Of a stretch of DNA of 64,000 nt, positions 1-11,556 are shown piece by piece. Origin of the DNA: Allochromatium tepidum (GTDB lineage Bacteria; Pseudomonadota; Gammaproteobacteria; Chromatiales; Chromatiaceae). The translations under genes were made by a program, and so were the position numbers. The notes below the pieces were generated by a model. That model saw nothing but the letters and a program-made list of their open reading frames with translations. It was not told where the DNA came from and made no database searches. The stretch lies in the NCBI RefSeq assembly GCF_018409545.1, contig NZ_AP024563.1, positions 2,378,001 to 2,442,000 on the forward strand. The letters are read 5' to 3'. Position 1 is the stretch's first letter; each line of letters opens with the position of its first letter.

Positions 1-214
1 AGCGCTACGCGACGAAGGGCGGCTGATCCTCGCCGGTCCGCATCCGGCCATCGACAGCCCGGACCCCGGCGAGGCCGGCTTCAGCGGCTCGCTGATCGTC
101 GCCGAGTTCCCCGACCTGGCGGCGGCCGAAGCCTGGGCGGCGGACGATCCCTATCGCGCGGCGGGTGTCTACAGCGCCGTCGGCGTCAAGCCGTTCAAAC
201 AGGTCTTTCCCTGA
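1..214 (+). CDS. YciI-like domain protein, 3' part only
   Basis: The window opens inside this gene; the frame starting at base 2 gives 70 residues and stops with TGA at 212-214. The visible part ([11 protein letters not shown], then [21 protein letters not shown] and DPYRAAGVY) has the pattern of YciI-family proteins, small ferredoxin-like dimers with a conserved His and Asp. The biochemical role of most YciI proteins is unknown. The ending KPFKQVFP is typical of the family. The start lies outside the window. Confidence 0.8.
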   Translation, partial: ALRDEGRLILAGPHPAIDSPDPGEAGFSGSLIVAEFPDLAAAEAWAADDPYRAAGVYSAVGVKPFKQVFP

Positions 215-308
215 GTCTTCGCGTCCGGGTTCACGCCTCACGTTGAACCTGGACCGGATCACCCCGTTCCGACCACTCCATTCTGTTCAATCGATGGAAT
301 CTTTACTC

Positions 309-1172
309 ATGAAGAAAACACCCCTTGCGCTCTTGCTGTGCAGTCTGCTCGCCACCGGCGGTGCCATTGCCGAGGACAACAAGAAGGACACCGACTCGCC
401 CGAGACCCTGATCGCCACCGTCAACGGCACGCCCTATCGGCTCGATGTGTTCCGGGTCTTTTTCATGGAGCGCCTCCAGGGACGCCCGACCAACAATGAC
501 CCGGCGGTGCAGCAGCAGATCTTCGACGAATTCATGAATCTGATCGTCGCCTCGCAGGAAGGCGACCGCCGCAAGCTCGAGGGTGAGCGCAATGTGGTCG
601 CAGCGCTGGAACTCGAGCGTATGAAGGTGATGTCCAACGCCGCGCTCTCGGCCATGGCCGACGAGATCGAGCCGAGCGAGAAGGAACTGAAGGAAGCCTA
701 TGACCGGATCAAGGAGCAGGCCAGCCGCACCGAATACAAGGCCCGTCACATCCTGCTCAAGAGCGAGGACGAGGCCAAAAAGCTGATCAAGCAATTGGAC
801 AAGGGCGCCAAATTCGAGGAACTGGCCAAGAAGCACTCCGAAGGTCCGACCGGCAAAGACGGCGGCGATCTGGGCTGGTTCGACCCGGCGCAGATGGTGG
901 CCCCCTTCGCCGAGGCCGTGACCAAGCTGGAGCCGGGTACCTACACCAAGGAACCGGTCCAGACCCAGTTCGGCTGGCACATCATCGAGCTCCAGGAGAC
1001 CCGCAAGGCCGAGCCGCCGTCCTTCGAGGACGCCAAGCCGCAGCTGACCGCGCTCGTCAAGCGCCAGAAGCTCGGCGAGAAGCTCGCCGACATGCGTAAC
1101 AACGCTATGGTGGATCTCAACGAGGACGTGGTGCGTCTGAAGGCCGAAGGCGAGGACGCCAAGAAGGACTGA
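309..1172 (+). CDS. Periplasmic parvulin-type peptidylprolyl isomerase
   Basis: A 287-residue exported foldase. Residues 1-21 form a signal peptide (MKK, a Leu/Ala-rich core, AIA before ED), which is why I start at 309 rather than at the ATG at 294 or further upstream. A SurA/PrsA-like helical region follows. The parvulin (PpiC) domain lies at about 141-227: ARHILLKSEDEA, EELAKKHSEGPTGKDGGDLGWF and FGWHIIEL are hallmark pieces. A charged C-terminal helix ends in AKKD. It probably catalyses cis-trans prolyl isomerisation on exported or outer-membrane proteins. It follows the YciI-like gene by about 95 bases and ends just before a strong hairpin. Confidence 0.88.
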   Translation: MKKTPLALLLCSLLATGGAIAEDNKKDTDSPETLIATVNGTPYRLDVFRVFFMERLQGRPTNNDPAVQQQIFDEFMNLIVASQEGDRRKLEGERNVVAALELERMKVMSNAALSAMADEIEPSEKELKEAYDRIKEQASRTEYKARHILLKSEDEAKKLIKQLDKGAKFEELAKKHSEGPTGKDGGDLGWFDPAQMVAPFAEAVTKLEPGTYTKEPVQTQFGWHIIELQETRKAEPPSFEDAKPQLTALVKRQKLGEKLADMRNNAMVDLNEDVVRLKAEGEDAKKD

Positions 1173-1188
1173 GGTCGAGGATCGACAG

Positions 1189-1221
1189 CCTGGATGGGTT
1201 CGGCGGACGAACTCATCCAGG
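1189..1221. terminator. Hairpin after the parvulin gene
   Basis: A 14-bp stem with one G-T pair (left arm 1189-1202, right arm 1208-1221) encloses a 5-base loop, 17 bases after the parvulin stop codon. No T-run follows, so it may protect the mRNA 3' end or act as a weak terminator between the convergent genes. Confidence 0.55.
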
Positions 1222-1450
1222 CCGGTCGGCAATCCGGAAAGCGAAAACCGTCAGGCTTCCGGCTTGTCCCGCGCGGCGAGGACGTTCTCGACCAATGGAT
1301 AGACGGTCGTTTGCCCAAGGCTTCTTGGCCAATCCCTGCACGGCGGATGATTGCGCTTCTTGGCCCGACGAATCGCCTCGTCGATCCGTGCCGAACCGAT
1401 CTTCCGAATATCGATGCGGATCGGGCGGATACATGCGAGGGCGGACAGGT

Positions 1451-1723
1451 TCAATTGGGCCGACGCTTGAGCGTATCGAACGCCACGAGCTGCACGTCCT
1501 GCCGCTCGTCGCTGTAGTAGGGCCGCTCGCCGCCGCGGCCCTGCTCCAAAGCCAGCTCCTGCTCGCGCTCGGCGATCAGTCCCAGACACTGGCGCACCTG
1601 CCGGATGGTCGCGTCCGAGAGCGGATGACGCATCCCCGGCGGCGGTGTGACATCCTTGACGATCGCCGTCAGCGTCTTGCGCATGGCGATCAGGATGTGT
1701 TGTTCCTTCGATAGATCAGTCAT
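1451..1723 (-). CDS. Small conserved hypothetical protein
   Basis: A 90-residue soluble protein beginning [18 protein letters not shown], with a predicted helical N-terminal half ([21 protein letters not shown]) and a polar C-terminus. I recall similar small proteins next to ligA in purple sulfur bacteria, sometimes labelled segregation and condensation protein A, but it is far too short for ScpA and that label should not be trusted. It lies 14 bases downstream of ligA on the same strand and is probably cotranscribed. Function unknown. Confidence 0.65.
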   Translation of the reverse strand: MTDLSKEQHILIAMRKTLTAIVKDVTPPPGMRHPLSDATIRQVRQCLGLIAEREQELALEQGRGGERPYYSDERQDVQLVAFDTLKRRPN

Positions 1724-1737
1724 CGGGTGTCCCCCAA

Positions 1738-4673
<2,936 letters not shown>

Positions 4674-5019
4674 TCGAATGCTTATGTCTGATGGAATTTT
4701 TACGATGTCATGTAAGGTCGCAAGTATACCCAAGGACCGCCGGTTTTTCGTTCGGATCCTCAGTGGCGACCAAGCCGCGGATGGGTCTCGATCAGGTGTC
4801 GCCATCATCTTAACCCAAGCCTCACCGCCTTGCCTGCCGGCGTGCCATGGGTGGTTCCGGGGCGCCACGAGTCGAGGTGATCGGGTGGATGCACAGGATG
4901 CCGCGGCGACTTCAGCCGGGCTGAGCGATGGAACCGGACCCATTGGATCGGGGTCAACCCTGGATGTTGCCCATAGAAACACACAATGAAGCGACGTTTT
5001 CGCGCAAGGTAGGTTCTAC
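4674..5019. other. Divergent intergenic region zipA / P-type ATPase
   Basis: 346 bases between divergently read genes. The part next to zipA is AT-richer and probably holds its promoter. A Shine-Dalgarno sequence (AAGGTAGG) sits just before the ATPase ATG. I see no gene, repeat or clear structured RNA. Confidence 0.5.
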
Positions 5020-7863
5020 ATGATCGAAACGCCTCAGTTGATCTTCAACCTCTGGTCGGTCGAATGGTTGATCCTGTTCGCGACCCTGGCCCTACTCGGC
5101 TTGGTGGGCGCCTGGCTCGGCTGGCGCTATCAGCGCGCCTTCGAGGCGGAACGTGCCGCCGCCGCCAAGTCGCCGGTCGATCAGGAGCACTGGCATGCCC
5201 TGAGTCCGGATGACGCTCTGGCACGGCTCGATAGTCACGAGCAAGGACTCGCCGGCACCGCCGCCGACGAGCGCCTGGAGCGCCACGGCCCCAACCGTCT
5301 CCCCGAACCCAAGACCCGTGGACCGCTACTGCGCTTCCTGACCCAGTTCAACGACATCCTCATCTATGTGCTGCTGGCCGCCGGTGCGGTGACGGCGTTG
5401 CTGCAACACTGGCTCGACGCCGGCGTCATCCTCGGCGTGGTGCTCATCAACGCCGCCATCGGCTTCGTGCAGGAGGGCAAGGCCGAGGATGCGCTCAAGG
5501 CGATCCGCCAGATGCTCTCGCCGCACGCCATGGTCTGGCGCGACGGACGGCTGGTCACACTGGAGGCCGAGTCCCTGGTGCCGGGCGATCTGGTGCAGTT
5601 GCAGTCGGGCGACAAGGTGCCGGCCGATCTGCGTCTGATCCGCTCCAAGGGTCTGCGCGTCGAGGAGGCCGCATTGACCGGCGAGTCGGTGCCGGTCGAG
5701 AAGACCGTCGCCCCGCTCGACGTCGACACGCCGCTGGCCGATCGGGTGTGCATGGCCTATTCGGGCACCCTGGTCACTCAGGGCCAAGGTGTCGGTCTGG
5801 TGGTGGGCACGGGCGCCGATACCGAGATCGGCCGCATCAGCGCCCTGGTGGCCGGTGTCGAGCAACTGACCACGCCGCTGCTGCGCCAGATGGCCCAGCT
5901 CGGACGCTGGGTGACGGCGGCGATCCTGGTCGTGGCCAGTGCGACCTTCGCCTTCGGCGTCTGGATCCGCGACTACACCGCCGCCGAGATGTTCCTCGCC
6001 TCCGTGGGTCTGGCAGTGGCGGCGATCCCCGAGGGCCTGCCGGCGATCATGACCATCACCCTGGCGATCGGTGTGCGGCGCATGGCCGGACGCAACGCCA
6101 TCATCCGCCGTCTGCCGGCCGTCGAGACCCTGGGCACGGTGGCCGTGATCTGCTCGGACAAGACCGGCACCCTGACGCGCAATCTGATGACCGTCACCGG
6201 GCTGGCGACCAGCGGACGCGACTTCACCCTGAGCGGCAGCGGCTATGACCCGCATGGCCTGATCCTGCTCGACGGCCAACCGCAGGCGTCCGAGGACGAT
6301 CCGGCCCTGGGCGAGCTGCTGCGCGCTTCACTGCTGTGCAACGATGCCGCGCTCGAACAGAGTGAAGGCGCATGGCGCATCCACGGCGACCCCATGGAGG
6401 GCGCGCTGCTGGTCGCCGCCGTCAAGGGCGGACTGGAACTGGACGCGACCCGGCGCGACTGGCCGCGTACCGATCTCATCCCCTTCGAGTCAGAGCACAA
6501 ATTCATGGCGACCCTGCATCACAGTCATGCCGGCGAGTCGCTGATCGTGCTCAAGGGCGCACCCGAGGCGGTGCTGGGGATGTGCGCGACTCAACGTACA
6601 ACGACCGGAACCGAGCCGCTGCAAGGCGCCGTCTGGCTGGAGCGCATGGAAGCCCTGGCCGCGGCCGGTCAGCGCGTGCTGGCGGTGGCGAGCAAGCCGG
6701 CGACGGCGCGTCAGTCGGAACTGAACTTCAGCGACCTGGGCGCGGATCTGACCCTGCTCGGCCTGATCGGTCTGATGGACCCGCCGCGCGATGAAGCCAT
6801 CGCTGCCGTGCGTACCTGCTCCGAGGCCGGCATCCGAGTCAAGATGATCACCGGCGACCATGCCGCGACCGCCAAAGCGATCGCCGGTCAGATCGGTCTG
6901 GCCAATCCGGACGTGGTGCTCACCGGCGCCGAACTGGACCGGCTCGACGACGATCAGTTGCGTGCGCGCGTGGTCGAGGTCGACGTCTATGCGCGGGTCA
7001 CGCCCGAACACAAGCTGCGGCTGGTGCAGCGGCTCCAGGAGACCGGACGCATCGTGGCCATGACCGGCGACGGCGTCAACGACGCCCCGGCGCTCAAGCG
7101 TGCCGATGTCGGCGTGGCCATGGGCATCAACGGCACCGAGGCGGCCAAGGAAGCCTCCGAGATGGTGCTGGCCGACGACAACTTCGCCTCCATCGCCAAT
7201 GCGGTCGAGGAAGGGCGCACGGTCTATGACAATCTGCGCAAGGCGATCCTCTTCATCCTGCCGACCAACGGCGGTCAGGCACTGGTGGTGCTCGGGGCGA
7301 TCCTGTTCGGCTTCCATCAGTTCCCGCTGACGCCGGTGCAGATCCTGTGGGTCAACATGGTCACAGCCGTCACCCTGGCGCTGGCGCTCGCCTTCGAGCC
7401 GCCCGAGCCGGGTCTGATGCGCCGTCCGCCGCGCTCACCGAGCGAGCCGGTGCTGACCGGGCTGTTCCTGTGGCGCATCGCCTATGTGTCGGTGATCCTG
7501 ATGGCGGGCACCTTCGGGCTGTTCCTGTGGGAGATGGATCGCGGCGTGAGCATCGAGCACGCGCGCACCGTGGCCGTCAATACGCTGGTCATGGGCGAGA
7601 TCTTCTATCTGTTCAACTCGCGCTACATGACGGCGCCCGTGCTCAACCGCGCCGGACTGTTCGGCAACCGCTATGTATTGATGGCCGTGGTTCTGCTGAT
7701 CGTGCTGCAACTGGCCTTCACCTATCTGCCGCCGATGCAGGCGCTGTTCGGCACGGCCGCCGTCGGCTTCGAGGTCTGGTGGCGCGTGATCCTGCTCGGT
7801 GTGGTGGTGCTGCTGGCCGTCGAGCTGGAGAAGTGGGTGATCCGGCGGGTGCGGCGCGTCTGA
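5020..7863 (+). CDS. Cation-transporting P-type ATPase, type II (Ca2+-like)
   Basis: A 947-residue membrane pump of the PMA1/SERCA-like class. In order: an N-terminal membrane helix (residues 15-35), a cation-ATPase N-domain (WHALSPDDALARLDSHEQGL), transmembrane pair M1-M2, actuator domain with LTGES, and M4 with the PEGLPA ion-site motif. The phosphorylated Asp380 lies in CSDKTGTLT. Then come the nucleotide domain with KGAPE, the hinge TGDGVNDAP (G683 region), and C-terminal helices. PEGLPA fits Ca2+ or another divalent/monovalent cation better than heavy metals, and no CxxC metal domain is present. Exact ion unknown. It stands alone, upstream of an IS1595 element. Confidence 0.9.
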   Translation: MIETPQLIFNLWSVEWLILFATLALLGLVGAWLGWRYQRAFEAERAAAAKSPVDQEHWHALSPDDALARLDSHEQGLAGTAADERLERHGPNRLPEPKTRGPLLRFLTQFNDILIYVLLAAGAVTALLQHWLDAGVILGVVLINAAIGFVQEGKAEDALKAIRQMLSPHAMVWRDGRLVTLEAESLVPGDLVQLQSGDKVPADLRLIRSKGLRVEEAALTGESVPVEKTVAPLDVDTPLADRVCMAYSGTLVTQGQGVGLVVGTGADTEIGRISALVAGVEQLTTPLLRQMAQLGRWVTAAILVVASATFAFGVWIRDYTAAEMFLASVGLAVAAIPEGLPAIMTITLAIGVRRMAGRNAIIRRLPAVETLGTVAVICSDKTGTLTRNLMTVTGLATSGRDFTLSGSGYDPHGLILLDGQPQASEDDPALGELLRASLLCNDAALEQSEGAWRIHGDPMEGALLVAAVKGGLELDATRRDWPRTDLIPFESEHKFMATLHHSHAGESLIVLKGAPEAVLGMCATQRTTTGTEPLQGAVWLERMEALAAAGQRVLAVASKPATARQSELNFSDLGADLTLLGLIGLMDPPRDEAIAAVRTCSEAGIRVKMITGDHAATAKAIAGQIGLANPDVVLTGAELDRLDDDQLRARVVEVDVYARVTPEHKLRLVQRLQETGRIVAMTGDGVNDAPALKRADVGVAMGINGTEAAKEASEMVLADDNFASIANAVEEGRTVYDNLRKAILFILPTNGGQALVVLGAILFGFHQFPLTPVQILWVNMVTAVTLALALAFEPPEPGLMRRPPRSPSEPVLTGLFLWRIAYVSVILMAGTFGLFLWEMDRGVSIEHARTVAVNTLVMGEIFYLFNSRYMTAPVLNRAGLFGNRYVLMAVVLLIVLQLAFTYLPPMQALFGTAAVGFEVWWRVILLGVVVLLAVELEKWVIRRVRRV

Positions 7864-7912
7864 GGGGATCTCGCCCTTTTGTCGTAAATGACACAGGGAC
7901 TGGGGGCCGATA

Positions 7913-7920
7913 AAAGCCTA
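7913..7920. repeat. Target-site duplication, left copy
   Basis: AAAGCCTA directly abuts the left end of the IS1595 element and is repeated exactly at 8956-8963. Eight bases is the duplication length of this family. Confidence 0.93.
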
Positions 7921-8955
7921 CCTGATTAGTTACGAACCTCAGCAGACTCGTCTCTTCTAGTCTACACTCTCAGTAGATGCCACTCACCGGAGACAGCTGA
8001 TGCCTCAGAACACGATTCAGTTTCAGAAAGGCTTGAGTTTGCCGGAGTTTCTCCAGAACTACGGAACCGAGGACCAGTGCAAACAGGCCCTTGAACAGTG
8101 GCGTTGGCCGCAAGGCTTCGTCTGCCCGAGCTGCGGACACGCGGGTGAGCCGGTGCGCTTGCGCACGCGGGCGCTGTTGCAGTGTCGCCACTGTCATCAT
8201 CAAACCTCACTGATCGCCGGAACGATCTTTGAGGCGACCAAGTTGCCGCTGACGACCTGGTTTTCGGCGATGTTTCTGCTGACACAGCAGAAAAACGGGA
8301 TCTCGGCCCTGGAGCTCAAACGGCATCTGGGCGTGTCCTATTTGACGGCGTGGCGGGTTAAGCACAAATTGTTGCAAGTCATGAAAGAGCGCGACGATCA
8401 AACGCCGCTCAGCGGCGTCATCGAGGTCGACGACGCCTACTGGGGCGGCGAGCACCACGGGGGCAAGCGCGGGCGCGGCTCACCGAACAAGGTTCCATTC
8501 ATCGCCGCGCTCTCGTGCGACGAGGACAACCACCCCATCGGCCTGCGCTTGGGTAAAGTCGCCGGCTTCCGCAAAACCGAGGTCGAACGCTTCGCCAAGC
8601 GCCACTTTGACCCCAGCGCCCTCATCCGCACGGATGGATTGTCCTGCTTCAGCGCCATCGCCGCGGCCGGATTCGAGCACCAGCCGATCGTCACCGGCGG
8701 CGGCCACCCCAGCATGGAGATTCCTGAGTTCCAGTGGCTCAATACCGTGCTGGGCAACGTCAAAAACAGCCTGCAAGGCTCCTACCATCATCTCAGCGGC
8801 AAGCATCTGCCGCGCCACCTCGCCGAGTTCTGCTATCGCTTCAATCGCCGCTTCGACCTCGCCGCCATGCTGCCGCGCTTGGGCAAAGCCGCGGTGCGTA
8901 CACCCCCAATGCCGCATCGCCTCCTCAAACTAGCTGAGCTATGTTAATAATCAGG
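7921..8955 (+). mobile_element. IS1595-family insertion sequence, complete
   Basis: A 1035-bp element bounded by imperfect inverted repeats of about 23 bp. Both ends start CCTGATTA and carry CTCAGC near the inner side; 18 of 23 positions match. Exact 8-bp duplications flank it. It holds one intact transposase gene. Perfect duplications and an open frame suggest recent insertion. It separates the P-type ATPase from the nif remnant. A 225-bp deletion derivative of the same element lies at 58121-58345. Confidence 0.93.
8000..8947 (+). CDS. IS1595-family transposase (ISXO2-like DDE)
   Basis: A 315-residue transposase. An N-terminal zinc ribbon (CPSCGHAG ... CRHCHHQTSLIAGTIFEATKLPL, residues 35-78) is characteristic of IS1595. 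A helix-turn-helix-like stretch (NGISALELKRHLGVSYLTAW) comes next. The ISXO2 catalytic domain follows: EVDDAYWGGEHHG, IRTDGLSCF, and the final acidic/Asn region with LNTVLGNVKNSLQGSYHH. No frameshift is seen, so it should be active on its own element and on the mini-copy. Confidence 0.94.
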   Translation: MPQNTIQFQKGLSLPEFLQNYGTEDQCKQALEQWRWPQGFVCPSCGHAGEPVRLRTRALLQCRHCHHQTSLIAGTIFEATKLPLTTWFSAMFLLTQQKNGISALELKRHLGVSYLTAWRVKHKLLQVMKERDDQTPLSGVIEVDDAYWGGEHHGGKRGRGSPNKVPFIAALSCDEDNHPIGLRLGKVAGFRKTEVERFAKRHFDPSALIRTDGLSCFSAIAAAGFEHQPIVTGGGHPSMEIPEFQWLNTVLGNVKNSLQGSYHHLSGKHLPRHLAEFCYRFNRRFDLAAMLPRLGKAAVRTPPMPHRLLKLAELC

Positions 8956-8963
8956 AAAGCCTA
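8956..8963. repeat. Target-site duplication, right copy
   Basis: AAAGCCTA, identical to 7913-7920, directly after the right inverted repeat. Confidence 0.93.
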
Positions 8964-8990
8964 AGTGTCTGAATCGACCAAGCAAAACAA

Positions 8991-9044
8991 CATGGCTCGC
9001 TTTGTGCTTAAAGCCTCGGTAGAGGTCTTTCGGAGCGAGCCATG
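8991..9044 (+). promoter_or_regulatory. Inverted repeat covering the nifV start codon
   Basis: CATGGCTCGCT (8991-9001) and its exact reverse complement AGCGAGCCATG (9034-9044) can pair across a 32-base loop. The right arm contains the nifV ATG (9042-9044) and part of its Shine-Dalgarno region (GGAG at 9032-9035). In RNA this 11-bp stem would hide the start site. It lies outside the IS1595 element. Regulatory function is inferred. Confidence 0.45.
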
Positions 9045-10148
9045 TCGAACCCCCATCATCCAGTCATCATCATCAACGACACCACCCTGCGCGACGGCGA
9101 GCAGTCGGCGGGCGTGGCCTTCTCACTCGACGAGAAGCTGGCCATCGCGCAGGGTCTCGACGCGCTCGGCGTCCCGGATCTGGAGATCGGCATCCCGGCG
9201 ATGGGCGAGGAGGAGCGCGAGTCGATCCGCGCCGTGGCCGCACTCGGACTCTCGGCGCGGCTCATGGTCTGGACCCGGATGCTGGCCGACGACATCGCCC
9301 AGTGCCGCGACCTCGGGGTGCAACTGGTCGATCTCTCCATTCCGCTCTCGGATCAGCAGATCGCGCACAAGCTCGGGCGCGATCGAGACTGGGTGCTCGC
9401 CCAGATCGCGCGCAAGGTCCGACTGGCCCTGGATCTAGGGCTGGAGGTCTGTGTCGGCGGCGAGGACGCCTCGCGCGCCGATCCCGAATTCCTGTGGCGC
9501 GCCGCCGAGACCGCCCAGGCGGCCGGCCGGTGCGCGACGCTTCCGCTTCGCCGACACGGTCGGACTCATGGACCCCTTCGGCCTCTACGAGCGTCTGCAC
9601 GCGCTGCGCGTCCGCGTGGATCTGGAGATCGAGATGCACGCCCACGACGACCTCGGTCTGGCGACCGCCAACACCCTCGCCGCCGTGCGCGCCGGTGCGA
9701 CCCATGTCAACACCAGGGTCCATGGTCTCGGTGAGCGGGCCGGAAACGCGGCGCTCGAAGAGGTCGTCATGGGCCTCAAGCACGTCCAGGGACTCGACTG
9801 CGGCGTCGATCTGAAACGCTTCTCGGCGCTGTCGACCCTAGTCGCTCAAGCGTCCGGCAAGCCGATCGCCTGGCACAAGAGTCTGGTCGGTGCCGGCGCC
9901 TTCACCCACGAGGCCGGTATCCATGTCGATGGGCTGATCAAGGATCCGCTGAATTATCAGGGCGTCGATCCGGCCGAGCTCGGACTCAACCATCGGCTGG
10001 TGCTCGGCAAGCACTCGGGCCGACACGCGGTACAGCGCGTCTATGCCGAGAGCCTGTGCTTCGAGCTGGACTCGGAGCAGGCCGAGCGCCTGCTGCCGCT
10101 GGTGCGCCGCTTCGTCACCGAGACCAAGCGCAGTCCCGAGACCCCCAT
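9042..10148 (+). pseudogene. nifV: Homocitrate synthase NifV, frameshifted
   Basis: NifV makes homocitrate, the organic ligand of the nitrogenase FeMo cofactor. The first frame (9042 to about 9526) reads [18 protein letters not shown] with the HMGL-like barrel start. A tandem CCGG CCGG at 9523-9530 shifts the frame by +1. From about 9530 the second frame continues as [42 protein letters not shown] and LVLGKHSGRHAV, to about 10140. Removing one CCGG restores a continuous [15 protein letters not shown]. The C-terminus then runs without a stop into a different gene's tail. As written the gene cannot make full-length enzyme. A sequencing error cannot be excluded. Confidence 0.85.
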
Positions 10149-10466
10149 CCGGAGGACTTCGGCCGACTCGCGCGCCGTCATTCCGAATGCCCGACGGCGA
10201 TGGAGGACGGGCGTCTCGGCACCCTGCCCCGTGGACGGCTCTATCCTGAACTCGATGCCGTGCTCTTTGCGCTCGACGCCGGTCAGGTCAGCGGTGTGCT
10301 GGAGTCCGAGGTCGGCTTCCATCTACTCTGGTGCGAGTGCATCGAACCGGCGCGCACGGTCGACCTCGATCAGGCCCGTGAGCAAATCCGCACCCGGCTC
10401 GAAGCCCAGCGCCGGCACGACTGCCAAAAAGCCTGGATCGCACGGCTGAGCCGTACCGACGCCTAG
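10149..10466 (+). pseudogene. nifM: 3' remnant of a NifM-like PpiC-type gene
   Basis: In a third frame relative to the nifV start, about 106 residues resemble the C-terminal parvulin part of NifM, the isomerase needed for nitrogenase iron-protein maturation: DFGRLARRHSECPTAMEDGRLG, LFALDAGQVSGVLESEVGFHLL and a final basic helix. The NifM N-terminal helical domain is absent. The fragment begins exactly where nifV similarity ends, so a deletion seems to have joined the tails of two nif genes. Assignment to NifM rather than another parvulin rests on the nif context. Confidence 0.65.
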
Positions 10467-10469
10467 CCC

Positions 10470-10916
10470 TCAAGCCGCGACCTGTTCCTTTTCGTCGAGC
10501 TTGCGGATCAGCGGATAGAGATACTCGGTCTCGCGCTGCAGGCGATCCATGACCAGGGCGAACATCTGCTCGGTATCCTGCACGAAGGAGGCGTGATCGT
10601 TGATCGTCAGCGAGTGGCGTTTCTCCGAGCACCACTGTTTGACGTAGGCGCTGAAGATGCGCTTGATCTCGGTCGAGCCGGATAGGAAGCGGTTGGCGGT
10701 GTTCTTGACCGACTGATCCGGATAGGACAGCAGTTTGCCGCACAGATCGCAGTCGACGACCTCCATGTGTTCGCGCACATGGTTGGTGAGATCGAAGAAG
10801 ACGTTGCATGTGACGTCGGTATCGCACATGGAACGATCGCGGACCAGATAGAGGAAGACGTTCGAGAGCTCAGTGATCTTGTGGTTCTGAGCATGTAATT
10901 GTTCGAAAGCGACCAT
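10470..10916 (-). CDS. Hemerythrin-like (HHE) protein
   Basis: A 148-residue protein with the His/Glu spacing of a hemerythrin-like four-helix bundle that binds a di-iron centre: HAQNH at the N-terminus, HVREHME in helix 2, then NDHASFVQD and a final Glu-rich helix. The start at 10916 is set by a very good ribosome site (AGGAGGAG) a few bases upstream, although the frame is open to 11150. Similar proteins accompany nif clusters in purple sulfur bacteria, where oxygen or NO sensing or protection is plausible; here that is inference. It converges on the nifM remnant, with 3 bases between stops. Confidence 0.75.
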   Translation of the reverse strand: MVAFEQLHAQNHKITELSNVFLYLVRDRSMCDTDVTCNVFFDLTNHVREHMEVVDCDLCGKLLSYPDQSVKNTANRFLSGSTEIKRIFSAYVKQWCSEKRHSLTINDHASFVQDTEQMFALVMDRLQRETEYLYPLIRKLDEKEQVAA

Positions 10917-11019
10917 GTCGAGACTCCTCCTGCCGAACTGTGGATAGCGGGGTGGTATTTTGGTGATCTTCCGCAGGGGCGCGGCTCCCTTGCGGGATGG
11001 GTCGATGGTACAGGTCGCG

Positions 11020-11081
11020 TTTGACGTAGAAGGATGTCGCGACTCAAGTAAACCACCATGTCCCCTACATTTTACGTCAAA
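11020..11081. repeat. Spaced 9-bp dyad upstream of the hemerythrin gene
   Basis: TTTGACGTA (11020-11028) and TACGTCAAA (11073-11081) form an exact inverted repeat 44 bases apart. It lies in the 371-base gap between the divergent hemerythrin-like and Trm112-like genes. It could be two half-sites of a looping regulator. The rest of the gap is AT-richer and shows no gene. Confidence 0.3.
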
Positions 11082-11287
11082 CTCCGGGCTGAATATAGAT
11101 TGCGGATAATCAATATTTGTTTTTGCCGTTCCGAAGAATGACGACGCCAAGATCGATCGGCCTGGCTCCGAGAGCCTGTGACAGACACAGGTTAGACCAA
11201 GGCTCGTCCAGTATCTCCAAGGGCGCGATAACAGTTAAACTTGATCCGTATCCACAAGCTATGCCTGGCCCAAGGAGCCATCAACCC

Positions 11288-11479
11288 ATGCTCGACAAGA
11301 AACTCCTCGACATCCTCGTCTGCCCGGTCACCAAGGGTCCGCTGATCCTCGACAAGACACGCGGGGAGCTCATCTCAGTGTCGGCCCAGCTCGCCTATCC
11401 TATCCGTGACGACATCCCCATCATGCTGGAGGAGGAAGCACGGCGACTGACGCTGGAAGAGCTCGACAGCTATCGTTGA
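11288..11479 (+). CDS. Trm112 / UPF0434 family small protein
   Basis: A 63-residue protein starting [19 protein letters not shown] and ending with [19 protein letters not shown], a clear match to the YcaR/Trm112-like family. The family fold is a small zinc-ribbon-like platform; only one Cys (in LVCPVTKG) is left here, as in other bacterial members. Eukaryotic Trm112 activates methyltransferases. Bacterial members are often next to lpxK/kdsB, but here the gene stands alone. Confidence 0.88.
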   Translation: MLDKKLLDILVCPVTKGPLILDKTRGELISVSAQLAYPIRDDIPIMLEEEARRLTLEELDSYR

Positions 11480-11488
11480 AGGGTCCAA

Positions 11489-11516
11489 GGCGGACGGGCG
11501 CATCCAGTCGTCCGCC
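11489..11516. terminator. Hairpin between convergent genes
   Basis: GGCGGACG (11489-11496) pairs with CGTCCGCC (11509-11516) around a 12-base loop, in the 77-base gap between the Trm112-like gene and the 3' end of rapA. No T-run is present on either side. Confidence 0.4.
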
Positions 11517-11556
11517 CGTCGATCCTCCTTACAGGTGCGACCCGACTCGATGCGAG

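Noticed and set aside
1451-1723. Identification of the small protein as ScpA
   Set aside because: ScpA is about three times longer and has kleisin end domains; only name-level memory supports it.
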